Shown here piece after piece: positions 20,591 through 32,505 of a DNA stretch of 64,000 nucleotides (within the stretch, counting starts at the first letter, position 1; every line of letters begins with the position of its first letter). The DNA comes from Veronia nyctiphanis (lineage in GTDB: Bacteria > Pseudomonadota > Gammaproteobacteria > Enterobacterales > Vibrionaceae): positions 62,001 to 126,000 of the forward strand of contig NZ_PEIB01000001.1 in NCBI RefSeq assembly GCF_004116385.1, read 5' to 3'. Under the pieces are notes generated by a model. That model saw only the letters and a program-made list of their open reading frames with translations, was not told the DNA's origin and did no database searches. A program made the translations under genes and the position numbers.

Positions 20591-21148
20591 ATGATCAAAA
20601 CGATGAAGACAATTGAGGTTGACGAAGAACTCTATCGCTATATTGCCAGCCAGACCCAGCACATCGGCGAGAGTGCATCAGATATATTGCGCCGCCTGTT
20701 GATGGCTCCGAAAAACGAACAAGTATTGGCAGCTGCTGCAGTTCCTTCTTCTCGTTCACAAGGCATCGTTGTCAGTAAAGACGCTGGTAAAAATGGCGCG
20801 GTTGATCGTGTAAAGGAAATGCGGTCACTATTGATCTCTGATGAGTTTGCTGCTCAGGAAAAAGCGATCGGTCGCTTTATGATGATCCTTTCCACTCTGT
20901 ATCGTCTTGATAACCGCAGTTTCTCCGACGCTACAGCACTTAAAGGGCGTACGCGTGTCTATTTTGCAGATAACGAGCAAATACTGCTTGATAGCGGCAA
21001 GACAACAAAACCCAAGCATATTCCTGATACCCCATTCTGGGTTATCACCAATACTAACACTGGGCGAAAACGTCAGATGGTGGAGCAGTTAATGACCAAG
21101 ATGGGCTTTAATGCTGATATCTCTGAAAAAGTGTCTGGTGAGATTTAA
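20591..21148 (+). CDS. seqA: Replication initiation negative regulator SeqA
   Basis: SeqA binds hemimethylated GATC sites and delays re-initiation at oriC. The N-terminal oligomerisation domain (MKTIEVDEELYRYIA...GESASDILRRLL) and the C-terminal DNA-binding domain (about 110-180, with KGRTRVYFA and TPFWVITNTNTGRKRQM) are both present. AGGA lies 4 nt before ATG 20591; the widely conserved start MKTIEVDE would be ATG 20603, so four extra N-terminal residues are possible. pgm follows at 31 nt, as in E. coli. Confidence 0.96.
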   Translation: MIKTMKTIEVDEELYRYIASQTQHIGESASDILRRLLMAPKNEQVLAAAAVPSSRSQGIVVSKDAGKNGAVDRVKEMRSLLISDEFAAQEKAIGRFMMILSTLYRLDNRSFSDATALKGRTRVYFADNEQILLDSGKTTKPKHIPDTPFWVITNTNTGRKRQMVEQLMTKMGFNADISEKVSGEI

Positions 21149-21179
21149 ATAATAATACCTTCAGAAAGGATATCTCTTA

Positions 21180-22825
21180 ATGGCTAGTTTCCCACGTGCA
21201 GGTGAAGTTGCTCAGCAACAGGACTTGTACAATGTACCTTTGCTTGTTGCGAATTATTTTCAGATTCAACCAACCCCTGAAAATCCCCTCCATCGTGTTG
21301 CTTTCGGCACTTCTGGTCATAGAGGTTGTGCAGATAAAGCGACGTTTAATCAGCACCATATCTGGGCAATTGCACAAGCTGTTGCCGAAATTCGTGCTGA
21401 ACGCGGGATAACAGGTCCTCTATTTGTTGGTAAAGATACGCATGCCCTGTCTGAGCCCGCGTTCTGTTCTGTACTCGAGGTATTGATTGCTAACGGTGTT
21501 ACGGTTATTGCTCAAGAAAACGGCGGATACACGCCAACGCCGGGAATATCGCATGCAATCTTGACGTTTAATCGCCAAAACAATGAGAAATCTGATGGTA
21601 TCGTTATCACGCCATCACATAACCCACCGCAGGATGGAGGTATCAAATACAATCCGCCACATGGTGGGCCAGCAGAAGGAGAGTTTACCTCTGCGATCGA
21701 AAATCGTGCTAATCAACTTATTGCCGATAGCCTGCGTGAAGTGCGCCGCATATCGCTTGACGATGCCAGAAAAAGCGAGCTTTTTATCGAGCAGGATCTT
21801 GTTCAGCCTTATATTGCAGAACTCACAGATGTTGTTGATATGGAAGCTATCCAGAGAGCGGGACTGAAGATTGCAGTCGACCCATTAGGTGGCTCGGGTA
21901 TTGACTACTGGAAAGGTATAGCCAGCTATTTTGATCTCGATATCACCCTTGTCAATGAAGCGATCGACCCATCATTCAGGTTCATGACTTTGGATAAAGA
22001 TGGTGTTATCAGAATGGACTGCTCGTCACCTTATGCAATGGCTGGATTGCTGAGCTATAAAAACGATTACGATCTGGCGTTTGGTAACGACCCTGATTTC
22101 GATCGCCACGGCATTGTTACTCCTGCTGGATTGATGAATCCAAACCATTACCTGGCTGTTTGCATCGATTATCTCTATCGTCATCGCCCTGAATGGTCTC
22201 AGGATGTTGCCGTGGGTAAAACGCTGGTTTCTAGCGCGATCATTGATAAAGTTGTTGCAGATCTTGGCCGTAATCTCTGTGAAGTGCCGGTGGGTTTTAA
22301 ATGGTTTGTTGATGGCTTATTCGAAGGCAAATTAGGGTTTGGCGGTGAAGAAAGTGCAGGCGCTTCCTTCCTACGAAAGGATGGCACACCTTGGTCAACA
22401 GATAAAGATGGTACTCTTCTTTGTTTATTGGCTGCAGAAATTACCGCGGTAACAGGTAAGAATCCTCAGCAATATTATAACGAACTTGTCGCAAAGCATG
22501 GCTCATCGAGCTACAACCGCCTCCAGCTGTGGCCAATGTTGAACAGAAAGCTGTACTAAGTAAACTATCACCAGAAATGGTCACTGCTGATACGCTAGCA
22601 GGAGACACCATTACTGGTAAGCTGACCCATGCAGAAGGCAATGGCGCGGCAATTGGCGGTTTAAAAGTGACGACAGAGTTTGGTTGGTTTGCTGCAAGAC
22701 CGTCAGGCACTGAAGATATCTACAAAATATATTGTGAAAGCTTCAAAGGCGAAGAGCATCTTCGTAAGATTGAGCAAGAAGCACAGTTGATTGTGAGTGC
22801 AGTGTTTGAAGACGCAGGCTTGTAA
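21180..22825 (+). CDS. pgm: Phosphoglucomutase (alpha-D-glucose), frame broken by one base
   Basis: Pgm interconverts glucose-1- and glucose-6-phosphate. The phosphoserine loop [13 protein letters not shown], metal loop NDPDFDRHG and sugar-binding loop [10 protein letters not shown] are present, and the C-terminal phosphate-binding [15 protein letters not shown] lies after the break. The frame is lost at 22525, after the residues SSYNRLQ, where one G is missing from a GG. Restoring it gives [20 protein letters not shown] and a protein of about 548 residues, the normal length. Read as a sequence error. seqA-pgm is a conserved pair. Confidence 0.94.
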
Positions 22826-22859
22826 TACGCAGTCACTTGCCAAGAAAATATGATTTATC

Positions 22860-22884
22860 AAGCCATTCGAGAGAATGGCTTTTT
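22860..22884. terminator. Terminator between pgm and the DUF1853 gene
   Basis: The stem AAGCCATTC / GAATGGCTT with loop GAGA is followed by T5 on the plus strand. It overlaps the stop codon of the convergent DUF1853 gene. Confidence 0.85.
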
Positions 22885-23697
22885 ACATATTAGGCCATGA
22901 GTCAGGAACAACGAACCAATGGTTATGGTTTTCGTCTAGCAAATGCTGGGCTCTCTCCACTGGTTTGATTCTGTCAGCAGTAAATATTGTTTCAAGTTCA
23001 TTCTCATCAGGTAAGGCCATCCATTGTCCACGGTTCAAAGTGGAGAAGTGCTTTTCAGATGGCAACTGATGGCTCCAGCACCAAAAGCCAGAAATGGCCT
23101 CTTTTTTCGCTAATTCATTATCTATGTGGCTGTCATCTAACCATGGGTTACATAAAGCCTACCCTGCATCAGTAATCGTCGATGGGCTGGTTTCATCTCA
23201 GGAAATTGATCTTGATAGGCCTTGGTATCAGTGATCAGTAGTTGATGGTCGAGCATTTTTTGCTGCTTTTTCGCTAACGTATCTTTTGCATTTGGCCCAT
23301 ACCATTGGTTTTCGTAGGCCAAATAAAACTTAACGGCGACTTCCCAATGCTCTATCTCTTCACCTGGCGCTTCAACCAAAAAATCAACAGAGCCAAGTGT
23401 TCTGCCATTGTCATTGACCTGAACTTCCTCAGCCAGCAATTTGTAAGTTGGATGTTCAGTAAGAAGTTGTTGTACTAACCACTGATAGTAAAAGCCAATT
23501 CTATGGCCACCTTCATAGCGGGTCAGAGGAATCTTTTTTAGCGTATTTATACTCGACCAGAAGTTGCTGGGTACCATCAATTGCTGAGGTAAATGTGTTA
23601 GCTGAGGGGCATGGATAAGCCAATCCGAGTCTTTGGCAATTTGGGTTAGGCTGGAAAACAACGAACATTCCTTATTTAACGATTCTAGCTCGTTCAT
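22883..23697 (-). CDS. DUF1853-like protein, frame broken by one base
   Basis: Conserved protein of unknown function. The N-terminal ~185 residues include YEGGHRIGFYYQWLVQQLL and GSVDFLVEAPGEEIEHWEVAVKFYLAY, which resembles a nuclease-like D-E-K fold core (inference). The frame is lost near 23152, where one base is missing. Restoring a T (minus strand TTTATTGTAACC) reads on through RLYCNPWLDDSHIDNELAKK to a stop at 22883, about 271 residues in all. The start is uncertain between ATG 23697 and GTG 23712. It converges on pgm. Confidence 0.75.
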
Positions 23698-23825
23698 TGT
23701 TTCAGAATACACCTCTTCAGAAAAGTAAAGCCTAACAATTTACGCGATTTACTTTACGGCAATGAATGTCTGGCTAGAATAGCGTTGATAAGGTTGACGA
23801 TGACAATGTAAGTCAAGGAACGAAG

Positions 23826-24581
23826 ATGAATAATGTACAGCTGGAAAGCATACTTAACCAGCACCTAAATGCTGCGGCATTCAAAGATTATTGTCCGAAT
23901 GGTTTGCAGGTAGAGGGAAAACCTGACGTAAAAAAAATTATCACTGGTGTGACGGCTTCACAGGCACTCATTGATGTGGCTATCGAGAAAAATGCCGATG
24001 CCATTCTCGTCCATCATGGTTACTTCTGGCGTGGGGAAGCGTACCCTCTGCGCGGCATGAAGTATCGAAGAATAAAAGCGCTGATTGAGAATGGTATCAA
24101 TTTGTATGCTTATCACTTGCCTCTCGATGCTCATCCAGAGCTTGGAAATAACGCTCAACTTGCCGCTAAGCTTGGTATCACGATAAAAGGCGGCCTTGAA
24201 GTGGACAATCCAAACACGGTTGCCGTATGGGGTGAATTAGATTTGCCTTTGTCTGCCAACGATTTCGCACAGCGGGTTGCGACTGTCTTGAGACGTCAGC
24301 CGTTGCTCATAAAAGGCGGTCATGGTGATATCAAAAAGATTGGATGGTGCACTGGGGGAGGGCAGGATTTCATTGATCTTGCAGCCGAACAAGGCTGTGA
24401 TGCATTCCTATCTGGTGAAGTCTCTGAACGAACAACATACTCTGCTAGAGAGCAAAATATTCACTATATCGCAGCAGGTCACCACGCTACGGAGCGTTAC
24501 GGTATAAAAGCATTGGGGGAATGGCTTGCTGAACAACACCCGCTGGATATTGAGTTTTTAGATATTGATAATCCTGTATAA
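23826..24581 (+). CDS. Nif3-like dinuclear metal centre protein (YbgI family)
   Basis: 251 residues, the size of the compact bacterial Nif3/YbgI proteins, which form toroidal hexamers with a two-metal site per subunit. Metal-ligand motifs are present: AILVHHGYFWRGE (about 60-72), the YHLPLDAHPELGNN stretch (about 98-111) and the C-terminal AAGHHATERYGIKALGEWL (about 218-236). Proposed roles such as GTP cyclohydrolase are not settled. AAGGAACGAAG precedes the ATG. A shared terminator separates it from gltA. Confidence 0.92.
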   Translation: MNNVQLESILNQHLNAAAFKDYCPNGLQVEGKPDVKKIITGVTASQALIDVAIEKNADAILVHHGYFWRGEAYPLRGMKYRRIKALIENGINLYAYHLPLDAHPELGNNAQLAAKLGITIKGGLEVDNPNTVAVWGELDLPLSANDFAQRVATVLRRQPLLIKGGHGDIKKIGWCTGGGQDFIDLAAEQGCDAFLSGEVSERTTYSAREQNIHYIAAGHHATERYGIKALGEWLAEQHPLDIEFLDIDNPV

Positions 24582-24609
24582 AAAAAACGCCGCTGTTGCG
24601 GCGTTTTTT
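24582..24609. terminator. Bidirectional terminator between the Nif3-like gene and gltA
   Basis: AAAAAACGCCGC / GCGGCGTTTTTT with a 4-nt loop, with A and T runs on the two sides. Confidence 0.92.
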
Positions 24610-24626
24610 GTGAGCACAGAAAGAAA

Positions 24627-25916
24627 CTAGCTTCTGTCTTTCATTGGTTTGAATTCGCGTTGGTCGTAACCAGTGTAAAGCTGGCGAGGACGTCCGATAC
24701 GATTATTCGGATCGCTATGCATTTCATTCCAATGTGCAATCCAGCCGATGGTACGCGACATAGCAAAGATCACTGTAAACATTGATACAGGGATACCAAT
24801 CGCTTTTAGAATGATGCCAGAGTAAAAGTCAACGTTCGGATATAGTTTCTTCTCTACGAAGTACTCATCTGAAAGTGCGATTTTCTCTAGCTCCATTGCA
24901 ACATCAAGCAGTGGATCTTTGATGTTCAGTTCATCAAGGACTTCATGACATGCTTCACGCATTACAGTTGCGCGTGGGTCATAGTTCTTGTAAACACGGT
25001 GGCCAAAGCCCATCAGACGGAAAGGATCTTCTTTATCTTTCGCACGTTCAATGAACTCAGGGATCTTGTCGACTGAACCAATCTCTTCAAGCATTCTTAG
25101 GCACGCTTCGTTTGCACCACCATGAGCTGGGCCCCATAGTGAGGCGATACCTGCTGCGATACATGCGAACGGGTTTGCGCCTGAAGAACCAGCAAGACGA
25201 ACGGTAGAGGTAGAAGCGTTTTGCTCGTGATCTGCATGCAGGGTGAAGATTTTGTCCATTGCGCGTGCCACAACTGGGTTAACTTCATATTCTTCAGCTG
25301 GTGTTGCAAACATCATATGAAGGAAGTTGTCCGCGTAATCAAGGTCGTTGCGTGGGTAGATAAACGGCTGACCAATAGAGTACTTGTAACACATCGCTGC
25401 CAGTGTAGGCATCTTCGACAACAATCTGAATGCCGTGATCTCACGGTGAATGTCATTGTTAATGTCGAGAGAGTCGTGATAGAAAGCAGCTAATGCGCCA
25501 ACAACACCAACCATAACGGCCATTGGGTGCGCATCACGACGGAAACCATGGAAGAAGCTAGCAATTTGCTCATGTACCATGGTGTGGCGAGTTACGATTT
25601 TACGAAACTCTTCGTATTGTTTGCTAGAAGGGACTTCTCCATAAAGAAGAATGTAACAAACTTCTAAATAATCAGCGTTATTGGCGAGTTGATCAATAGG
25701 GTAGCCACGGTGAAGCAAAACGCCTGCTGCGCCGTCGATATAAGTTATCTGGGACTCACAAGATGCTGTCGCTACAAAACCTGGGTCAAAAGTAAAGAAG
25801 CCATTGGCTCCAAGGGCACGAACGTCGATCACCTCCGGACCTACTGTGCCTCCCTTGATCGGCAGTTCGATTGGTGCTTTCCCTTCAATGTGAAGAGTAG
25901 CTTTCTTGTCTGCCAT
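24627..25916 (-). CDS. gltA: Citrate synthase
   Basis: Condenses acetyl-CoA and oxaloacetate to citrate. The 429 residues are the type II (NADH-sensitive, hexameric) enzyme length. Catalytic regions visible are [29 protein letters not shown] with the active-site His, and [20 protein letters not shown] lies 6 nt before the ATG. It is divergent from sdhCDAB across a 416-bp gap, the usual gammaproteobacterial layout. Confidence 0.98.
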   Translation of the reverse strand: MADKKATLHIEGKAPIELPIKGGTVGPEVIDVRALGANGFFTFDPGFVATASCESQITYIDGAAGVLLHRGYPIDQLANNADYLEVCYILLYGEVPSSKQYEEFRKIVTRHTMVHEQIASFFHGFRRDAHPMAVMVGVVGALAAFYHDSLDINNDIHREITAFRLLSKMPTLAAMCYKYSIGQPFIYPRNDLDYADNFLHMMFATPAEEYEVNPVVARAMDKIFTLHADHEQNASTSTVRLAGSSGANPFACIAAGIASLWGPAHGGANEACLRMLEEIGSVDKIPEFIERAKDKEDPFRLMGFGHRVYKNYDPRATVMREACHEVLDELNIKDPLLDVAMELEKIALSDEYFVEKKLYPNVDFYSGIILKAIGIPVSMFTVIFAMSRTIGWIAHWNEMHSDPNNRIGRPRQLYTGYDQREFKPMKDRS

Positions 25917-26092
25917 AACAATCTCCTTTGTAATTTTTATTTCCTATCCCAAAATTGGACGTTGTTGTTGTACAGTTCACATAAGGATATGTCAAATCAA
26001 CTGAGTGATCTTTGTAGGGTCTGCGCAAGTATAAAAATAACGTTTCTACGCGGTTAATGCTGTGTTTCGAGATTTTCGTCAATTATATTGAT

Positions 26093-26121
26093 TTGTGTTT
26101 ATCTTGACGCAAGCATATACT
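26093..26121 (+). promoter_or_regulatory. Candidate sigma-70 promoter for sdhCDAB
   Basis: TTGTGT at 26093-26098 and TATACT at 26116-26121 are separated by 17 bp, about 210 bp upstream of sdhC. The rest of the 416-bp gltA/sdhC gap (25917-26332) shows no gene. Assigned by pattern only. Confidence 0.4.
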
Positions 26122-26332
26122 CTGCCGCAGGTCTCTGGGCTGTATCAACTTAGCAGAGGCGTATCGGGGCTAAAATCAAGTTTTACTGTGTTAAACAGGG
26201 CAGGGAAGCGAAGTTTAAGTACTACTTTCCCCCTATTTGTCTGCATAAAATAGAATAAGGTTTGTTCTGTCGCTTTTGTCAAGGTGCTACTCCAGAGAGT
26301 GTATAACAATAAATGCTTCTCAACGGAGCTGA

Positions 26333-26725
26333 GTGGGCCATATCGTGAAAGTTAGCAAGCCAAGACCGGTAAACCTTGACCTACAGACCATTCGCTTCCC
26401 ACTGACAGCGATTGCGTCTATTCTCCATCGTATCGCTGGGGTGATCACCCTGTTCTCGGTGGCGATTCTATTGTGGTTATTAGATTTATCCCTTTCTTCA
26501 GCAAGTGGATTTGAAGCCGCGAGTTCTATTCTCGACAGTTTCTTCGTCAAATTTATCCTTTGGGGCATTTTGACGGCTCTTGCCTATCATATCGTCGGCG
26601 GTATTCGCCACCTGCTTCAAGACCTGCAATATTTTGAGGAATTGGAATCAGGTAAGGCCAGTGCGCAGGTATCATTCGTAATCACAGCAGTGCTGTCTGT
26701 ATTAGCGGGGGTCTTAGTATGGTAG
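26333..26725 (+). CDS. sdhC: Succinate dehydrogenase cytochrome b556 subunit
   Basis: Membrane anchor binding heme b and quinone in complex II. The 130 residues have three membrane helices; [28 protein letters not shown] and the heme-ligand region [16 protein letters not shown] are diagnostic. The GTG at 26333 follows GGAG closely; GTG 26345 is an alternative start. The first choice matches the E. coli length. It overlaps sdhD by 7 nt. Confidence 0.95.
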   Translation: MGHIVKVSKPRPVNLDLQTIRFPLTAIASILHRIAGVITLFSVAILLWLLDLSLSSASGFEAASSILDSFFVKFILWGILTALAYHIVGGIRHLLQDLQYFEELESGKASAQVSFVITAVLSVLAGVLVW

Positions 26726-27066
26726 GACAAGTTTCATCAGTTGGTCGTAACGGTATTCATGATTTTATTCTGATCCGTGCCAGCGCAATCATCATGACAC
26801 TTTACACCCTCTACATGATCGGCTTCTTTGCCTTCGGCCAAGATCTGACTTACGAGATTTGGGTTGGTTTCTTTGAGCAAACCAGCACCAAGGTGTTCAC
26901 AGTCCTTGCCCTGTTTTCCATTCTGGTCCATGCATGGATCGGTATGTGGCAAGTTTTGACAGACTACATCAAGCCAACAATGCTGCGTGGTTTTCTGCAG
27001 TTTGGCGTTGTAGCGCTTTTGTCTGTCTACTTGTTAAGTGGCTTTTTTGTAGTGTGGGGTGTTTAA
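26719..27066 (+). CDS. sdhD: Succinate dehydrogenase membrane anchor subunit
   Basis: The second heme-b/quinone anchor of complex II. 115 residues with three hydrophobic segments; the [16 protein letters not shown] stretch holds the conserved heme-side histidine and quinone-site residues. The gene overlaps sdhC by 7 nt and abuts sdhA directly. Confidence 0.95.
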   Translation: MVGQVSSVGRNGIHDFILIRASAIIMTLYTLYMIGFFAFGQDLTYEIWVGFFEQTSTKVFTVLALFSILVHAWIGMWQVLTDYIKPTMLRGFLQFGVVALLSVYLLSGFFVVWGV

Positions 27067-28833
27067 GTGAGTATTCCAGTTCGCGAATTCGACGCAATTG
27101 TAATAGGTGCTGGCGGCGCAGGCATGCGCGCGGCATTGCAAATATCTGAACAGGGCCTTACGTGTGCACTGTTATCAAAGGTTTTTCCTACCCGTTCTCA
27201 TACAGTATCAGCGCAAGGCGGTATTACCGTTGCGCTAGGCAACAGCCACGAAGATAACTGGGAATGGCACATGTACGACACGGTTAAAGGGTCTGACTAT
27301 ATCGGTGACCAAGACGCGATTGAATACATGTGTAAAACGGGTCCAAAATCTATCATCGAGCTGGAAAAAATGGGCCTTCCATTTTCCCGTTTCGAAAATG
27401 GAAGCATTTATCAGCGTCCATTTGGTGGCCAGTCAAAAGCGTTTGGCGGCGAGCAGGCTGCACGAACGGCAGCCGCAGCCGACCGTACCGGGCACGCGCT
27501 GCTCCATACGCTTTACCAACAGAACATCAAAAATAAAACGACCATCTTTTCTGAGTGGTATGCGTTAGATTTAGTGAAGAACCAAGACGGTGCAGTCGTT
27601 GGTGCTACCGCAATGGATATGGAAAGCGGAGAAATCTGCTATTTCAAAGCTAAAGCTACAGTCCTGGCAACAGGCGGTGCAGGTCGTATCTATCAATCGA
27701 CCACTAACGCACACATTAACACAGGCGACGGTGTTGGCATGGCGCTACGTGCTGGTGTACCGATGCAAGACATGGAAATGTGGCAGTTCCACCCGACAGG
27801 TATTGCAGGTGCAGGCGTACTTGTAACTGAAGGTTGTCGTGGTGAAGGTGGTTACCTCCTCAATAAAGACGGTGAGCGCTTTATGGAGCGTTATGCTCCG
27901 AATGCTAAAGACCTTGCTGGCCGTGATGTTGTCGCACGTTCGATGATGGTCGAAATTCGTGAAGGTCGAGGTTGTGAGGGCCCATGGGGACCACACATCA
28001 AGCTCAAACTTGATCACCTTGGCAAAGATGTTCTTGAAGCGCGTCTGCCGGGTATTCTTGAGCTTTCACGTACATTCGCTCACGTAGACCCAATTAAAGA
28101 GCCTATTCCTGTTATACCAACCTGTCACTACATGATGGGCGGTGTTCCGACACAGGTTTCAGGACAAGCGATTAAGCAAGACGCGAGCGGAAATGACATT
28201 GAAGTTCAGGGCTTGTTTGCGTGTGGTGAGATTGCAAGTGTATCTGTTCACGGTGCAAACCGTCTGGGTGGTAACTCTCTGCTTGACTTGGTTGTCTTTG
28301 GTCGTGCTACTGGTCTTCACTTGGGTGAAACCTTGGCTGCGCAAGTTGAAGCGCGTGATGCGTCTGAATCTGACGTTGAAGCGTCTCTTGCTCGCGTAAA
28401 CCGTTGGAACTCGACTCAGAAAGGCGAAGATCCTGTTGAGATCCGTAAGGACTTGCAATCGTGTATGCAGAATAACTTCTCGGTATTCCGTGAAGGTGAT
28501 GCAATGGCGAAAGGTCTGGAAGAGCTGAAAGTGATTCGTGATCGTCTTAAAGAGGCGCGTCTTGATGACACCTCTACTGAGTTCAATACCCAGCGTATTG
28601 AATGTCTTGAGCTTGAAAACCTGATGGAAACTGCATTCTCTACTGCGGTTTCTGCTAACTATCGTACTGAGAGCCGCGGTGCTCATGCACGCTTTGATTT
28701 CCAAGAGCGTGATGATGAGAACTGGCTCTGCCACACCATCTATAACCCAGAGACGGAGAGCATGAGTAAACGTGATGTAAATATGTCTCCGGTTCATCGT
28801 GACGCATTTCCGCCGAAAGCGCGTACATACTAA
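27067..28833 (+). CDS. sdhA: Succinate dehydrogenase flavoprotein subunit
   Basis: Oxidises succinate to fumarate with covalent FAD. The 588 residues are full length. The N-terminal dinucleotide fold is [13 protein letters not shown] (about 12-24). The FAD-attachment histidine lies in [11 protein letters not shown] (about 43-53). The substrate region HPTGIAGAG and the capping region with [12 protein letters not shown] follow. The GTG start directly follows the sdhD stop. [20 protein letters not shown] is the usual C-terminus. Confidence 0.98.
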   Translation: MSIPVREFDAIVIGAGGAGMRAALQISEQGLTCALLSKVFPTRSHTVSAQGGITVALGNSHEDNWEWHMYDTVKGSDYIGDQDAIEYMCKTGPKSIIELEKMGLPFSRFENGSIYQRPFGGQSKAFGGEQAARTAAAADRTGHALLHTLYQQNIKNKTTIFSEWYALDLVKNQDGAVVGATAMDMESGEICYFKAKATVLATGGAGRIYQSTTNAHINTGDGVGMALRAGVPMQDMEMWQFHPTGIAGAGVLVTEGCRGEGGYLLNKDGERFMERYAPNAKDLAGRDVVARSMMVEIREGRGCEGPWGPHIKLKLDHLGKDVLEARLPGILELSRTFAHVDPIKEPIPVIPTCHYMMGGVPTQVSGQAIKQDASGNDIEVQGLFACGEIASVSVHGANRLGGNSLLDLVVFGRATGLHLGETLAAQVEARDASESDVEASLARVNRWNSTQKGEDPVEIRKDLQSCMQNNFSVFREGDAMAKGLEELKVIRDRLKEARLDDTSTEFNTQRIECLELENLMETAFSTAVSANYRTESRGAHARFDFQERDDENWLCHTIYNPETESMSKRDVNMSPVHRDAFPPKARTY

Positions 28834-28848
28834 GGGAGGTATCAAAAA

Positions 28849-29557
28849 ATGAAACTGAATTTCTCTGTGTATCGCTACAACCCCGATGTTGACAATGCCC
28901 CGCACATGAAGGGCTACACGCTGGAAGTGCCTGATGGCTCTGACATGATGGTGTTGGATGCGCTTATTCTGTTAAAAGAACAAGACCCAACGTTGTCGTT
29001 CCGTCGTTCATGCCGTGAAGGAGTGTGTGGTTCGGACGGCATTAACATGAACGGTAAAAATGGATTGGCTTGTGTCACGCCTCTTTCAGCGCTGACAAAC
29101 AAGTCTACTATTGTGATCCGTCCATTGCCGGGCCTGCCTGTTGTTCGTGATTTGATCATCGACATGACACAGTTCTATGAGAACTATGAGCGTGTTAAGC
29201 CTTATCTGATAAATGACGCTGTACCACCTGCGCGTGAAAATCTCCAAGCCCCGGAAATCGCGCGCATCTGGATGGATTATATGAATGCATTATGTGTGCA
29301 TGTTGCTCAACGTCATGTCCATCTTTCTGGTGGAATCCTGACAAGTTTGTTGGGCCTGCAGGCTTCTGGCTGCGTATCGTTGGTTGGTTGACAGCCGCGA
29401 TACTGCGACAGATGAGCGTTTATCTGATCTGGACGACGCTTTTAGTGTTTTCCGTTGTCACAATATCATGAATTGTGTCAATGTCTGTCCGAAAGGTTTG
29501 AACCCTACAAAAGCCATTGGACACATCAAGTCAATGCTGCTTAAACGTGCTGTTTAA
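28849..29557 (+). CDS. sdhB: Succinate dehydrogenase iron-sulfur subunit, frame broken twice
   Basis: Carries three iron-sulfur clusters between FAD and quinone. The 2Fe-2S cysteines are in [16 protein letters not shown] and ACVTPL. The frame is lost near 29257-29268, then reads [20 protein letters not shown] and [12 protein letters not shown], with the 4Fe-4S cysteines. It is lost again near 29363 (one C missing), then reads [14 protein letters not shown] to [19 protein letters not shown] with the third cluster. Two restored bases give about 236 residues, the normal length. GGGAGG lies before the ATG. Treated as sequence error. Confidence 0.93.
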
Positions 29558-29587
29558 GGTTTGAGTAGGTCTGAAATATAGAATTAG

Positions 29588-29632
29588 GCTCCTCTCCCGG
29601 AGGAGCTTAAATGGAAACCGGCGCAAAGCCGG
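29588..29632 (+). other. Two hairpins between sdhB and sucA
   Basis: GCTCCTC / GAGGAGC (29588-29606) and CCGGC / GCCGG with a GCAAA loop (29618-29632) lie in tandem in the 111-bp sdhB-sucA gap. Neither has a T run, so processing or mRNA protection is more likely than termination. Confidence 0.55.
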
Positions 29633-29668
29633 CGTAGTAACATCTAACTAAGTGGTTAAGGGATAACA

Positions 29669-32493
29669 ATGCAAAATGGCGTGATGAAGGCTTGGATTGA
29701 GTCTTCACACTTGGCTGGCGCCAATGCAACTTACGTAGAAGAACTCTACGAACTGTACCTTAGTGACCCGGAGACAGTAGATCATGAATGGCGAAAAGTT
29801 TTTGACGACTTACCCGTTGTCAAAGAGCATGCCACGGAGCAGCCTCACTCCAGAGTTCGTGAATACTTTCGACGACTAGCGACGGAGACAGCGCATTACA
29901 GGGCTCCAGTTAGTGATCCAGACGTCGACGCAAAACAGGTTAAAGTACTGCAATTAATCAATGCTTACCGTTTTCGTGGACACCAACAAGCAAATCTTGA
30001 TCCATTAGGACTTTGGCAACGTGACCGAGTTCCGGATTTAGACCCAGCTTACCATACCCTCAATGAAGACGACTTCGAACAAACGTTTAACGTTGGTTCT
30101 TTTGCCAGTGGGCAAGAGAATATGAAGCTCGCCGACCTCTACGATGCTCTGAAGAAGACCTATTGCGGTTCAATCGGTGCAGAGTACATGCACATTACCG
30201 ACACAGAAGAAAAACGTTGGATCCAGCAACGTCTTGAGTCCGTCGTCGGTCAACCCAAGTTTACCGAACTGGAGAGAATGACCTTCCTCGAGGAGCTAAC
30301 TGCTGCTGAAGGTCTTGAGCGTTATCTGGGTGCGAAATTCCCAGGTGCCAAGCGTTTCTCTCTCGAGGGCGGTGACGCACTTATCCCTATGCTTAAAGAA
30401 CTGGTTCGCCATTCCGCGAAGTCAGGTCAAAGGGAAGTGGTTCTGGGCATGGCTCACCGTGGTCGTTTGAACGTTCTTGTTAATGTCCTCGGTAAGAAAA
30501 CGTCAGAACTTTTTGACGAATTCGCAGGTAAGCATGACGAATCATGGGGTACGGGTGATGTGAAATATCACCAAGGCTTCTCCAGTGATTTCTCAGCGCC
30601 AGATGGCGACGTGCATTTAGTTCTTGCATTTAACCCGTCACACCTCGAGATTGTTAACCCTGTTGTTATCGGTTCAGTTCGTGCCCGTCAAGATCGCTTG
30701 GACGATAAAGACGGCTCGAAAGTGTTACCAATCACAATACACGGTGACTCTGCCATTGCCGGACAAGGCGTCGTGCAGGAAACCTTTAACATGTCTCAAG
30801 CACGCGGCTATCGCGTGGGTGGTACGGTGCGAATCGTTGTGAATAACCAAATCGGTTTCACAACCTCTAATCCAAAAGACACGCGCTCGACACAATACTG
30901 TACAGACATTGCCAAGATGGTTCAGGCACCTATCTTCCATGTCAACGCGGATGATCCGGAAGCTGTTGCTTTTGTATCTCGCCTTGCGTTGGACTTCAGA
31001 AATGAGTTCAAGCGTGATGTGGTCATTGATTTGGTGTGCTATCGCCGTCACGGTCACAATGAAGCTGACGAGCCAAGTGCTACGCAGCCACTGATGTACC
31101 AGAAGATCAAAAAGCACCCTACACCTCGCAAGATCTACGCTGATGTACTTCAGGACAAGACTGTTGCTGACTTAGAGAAAGCAACGCTACTGATCAACGA
31201 ATACCGTGATGCTTTGGATCGCGGTGAATGTGTGGTCAAAGAATTCCGTCCTATGACACTTCATTCTGTTGACTGGTCACCCTTTATCGGGCACGACTGG
31301 ACGGTAGATTGGGACAGCAAATTCGACGCACAAAGACTGCAGGAGCTCGGCCAGAGATTGGTTCAATATCCTGAGAGTCATAAGCTACATAGTCAGGTGA
31401 AAAAACCTTACGTCAAGCGCGCCGAAATGGTTGCAGGCGAAAGGCCGCTGGATTGGGGTATGGCTGAAACGCTGGCGTATGCGACGTTACTTGATGAAGG
31501 CAAACGTATCCGTATTTCAGGTCAGGATGCGTGCGAGGCACCTTTGTTCACCGTATGGCTACCCTACATAACCAAACGGATGCAACGACTTATGTGCCAT
31601 TGGCTAATTTGCATGATAAACAAGGTCCGTTTCAGATTTTTGACTCTGTGTTGTCAGAAGAAGCGGTATTGGCGTTCGAGTATGGCTATGCGACTGCCGA
31701 GCCGGGCGGTCTGACTCTCTGGGAAGCTCAGTTTGGTGACTTTGCCAACGGCGCTCAGGTTGTTATCGACCAGTTCATTAGTTCTGGTGAGCAAAAGTGG
31801 GGACGTATGTGTGGTTTAACCATGCTGTTACCACATGGCTACGAAGGTTCGGGACCTGAGCACTCATCTGCGCGCCTAGAGCGCTTCTTGCAGCTGTGTG
31901 CTGAGCAGAATATTCAGGTTGTTGTTCCGTCAACGCCTGCACAGATGTATCACATGATCCGCCGTCAGGTAATTCGACCAATGCGTCGTCCTCTGGTGGT
32001 GATGTCGCCGAAGTCTTTACTTCGTCATCCATTGTGCACATCGACGCTTGAAGAGCTGACAGAGGGGACATTCCTGCCCGCTATCGGCGAAGTTGACGAT
32101 ATCGATCCAAAAGCAGTGAAACGCATCGTGCTTTGTTCGGGTAAAGTTTATTACGATTTACTTGAAACACGCCGTAAAGAAGAACTGTCAGACGTTGCGA
32201 TTATTCGTATCGAACAGCTTTACCCATTCCCTTATGAAGCGGTGGAGAAGCTGGTTAAAGAATTCCCACAAGTTAGGGATTTCGTCTGGTGTCAGGAAGA
32301 GCCACAGAATCAGGGTGCATGGTATAGCAGCCAGCACAATTTCCGTGCAGTAATCCCTTCAGATGCGACATTGACATACGCGGGTCGTGAGGCCTCTGCA
32401 TCTCCAGCAGTTGGCTATATGTCGGTTCACTTGAAACAACAAAAAGCACTAGTGCGAAGCGCACTTGGCTTAACTGAAGAACTAGAAAAATAA
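29669..32493 (+). CDS. sucA: 2-oxoglutarate dehydrogenase E1 component, frame broken by one base
   Basis: Thiamine-diphosphate-dependent decarboxylase of the 2-oxoglutarate dehydrogenase complex. Signatures are the N-terminal E2-binding segment (SHLAGANATYVEELYELYLSD), YRFRGHQQANLDPLGL, GMAHRGRLNVLVNVLGK, and the C-terminal transketolase domain with YATAEPGGLTLWEAQFGDF and EHSSARLERFLQL. The frame is lost near 31534, after RISGQDA. One added base restores RGTF and HNQTDATTYVPL. The full protein would be about 941 residues, as expected. First gene of sucABCD. Confidence 0.95.
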
Positions 32494-32505
32494 GGAAAAT
32501 TGGAA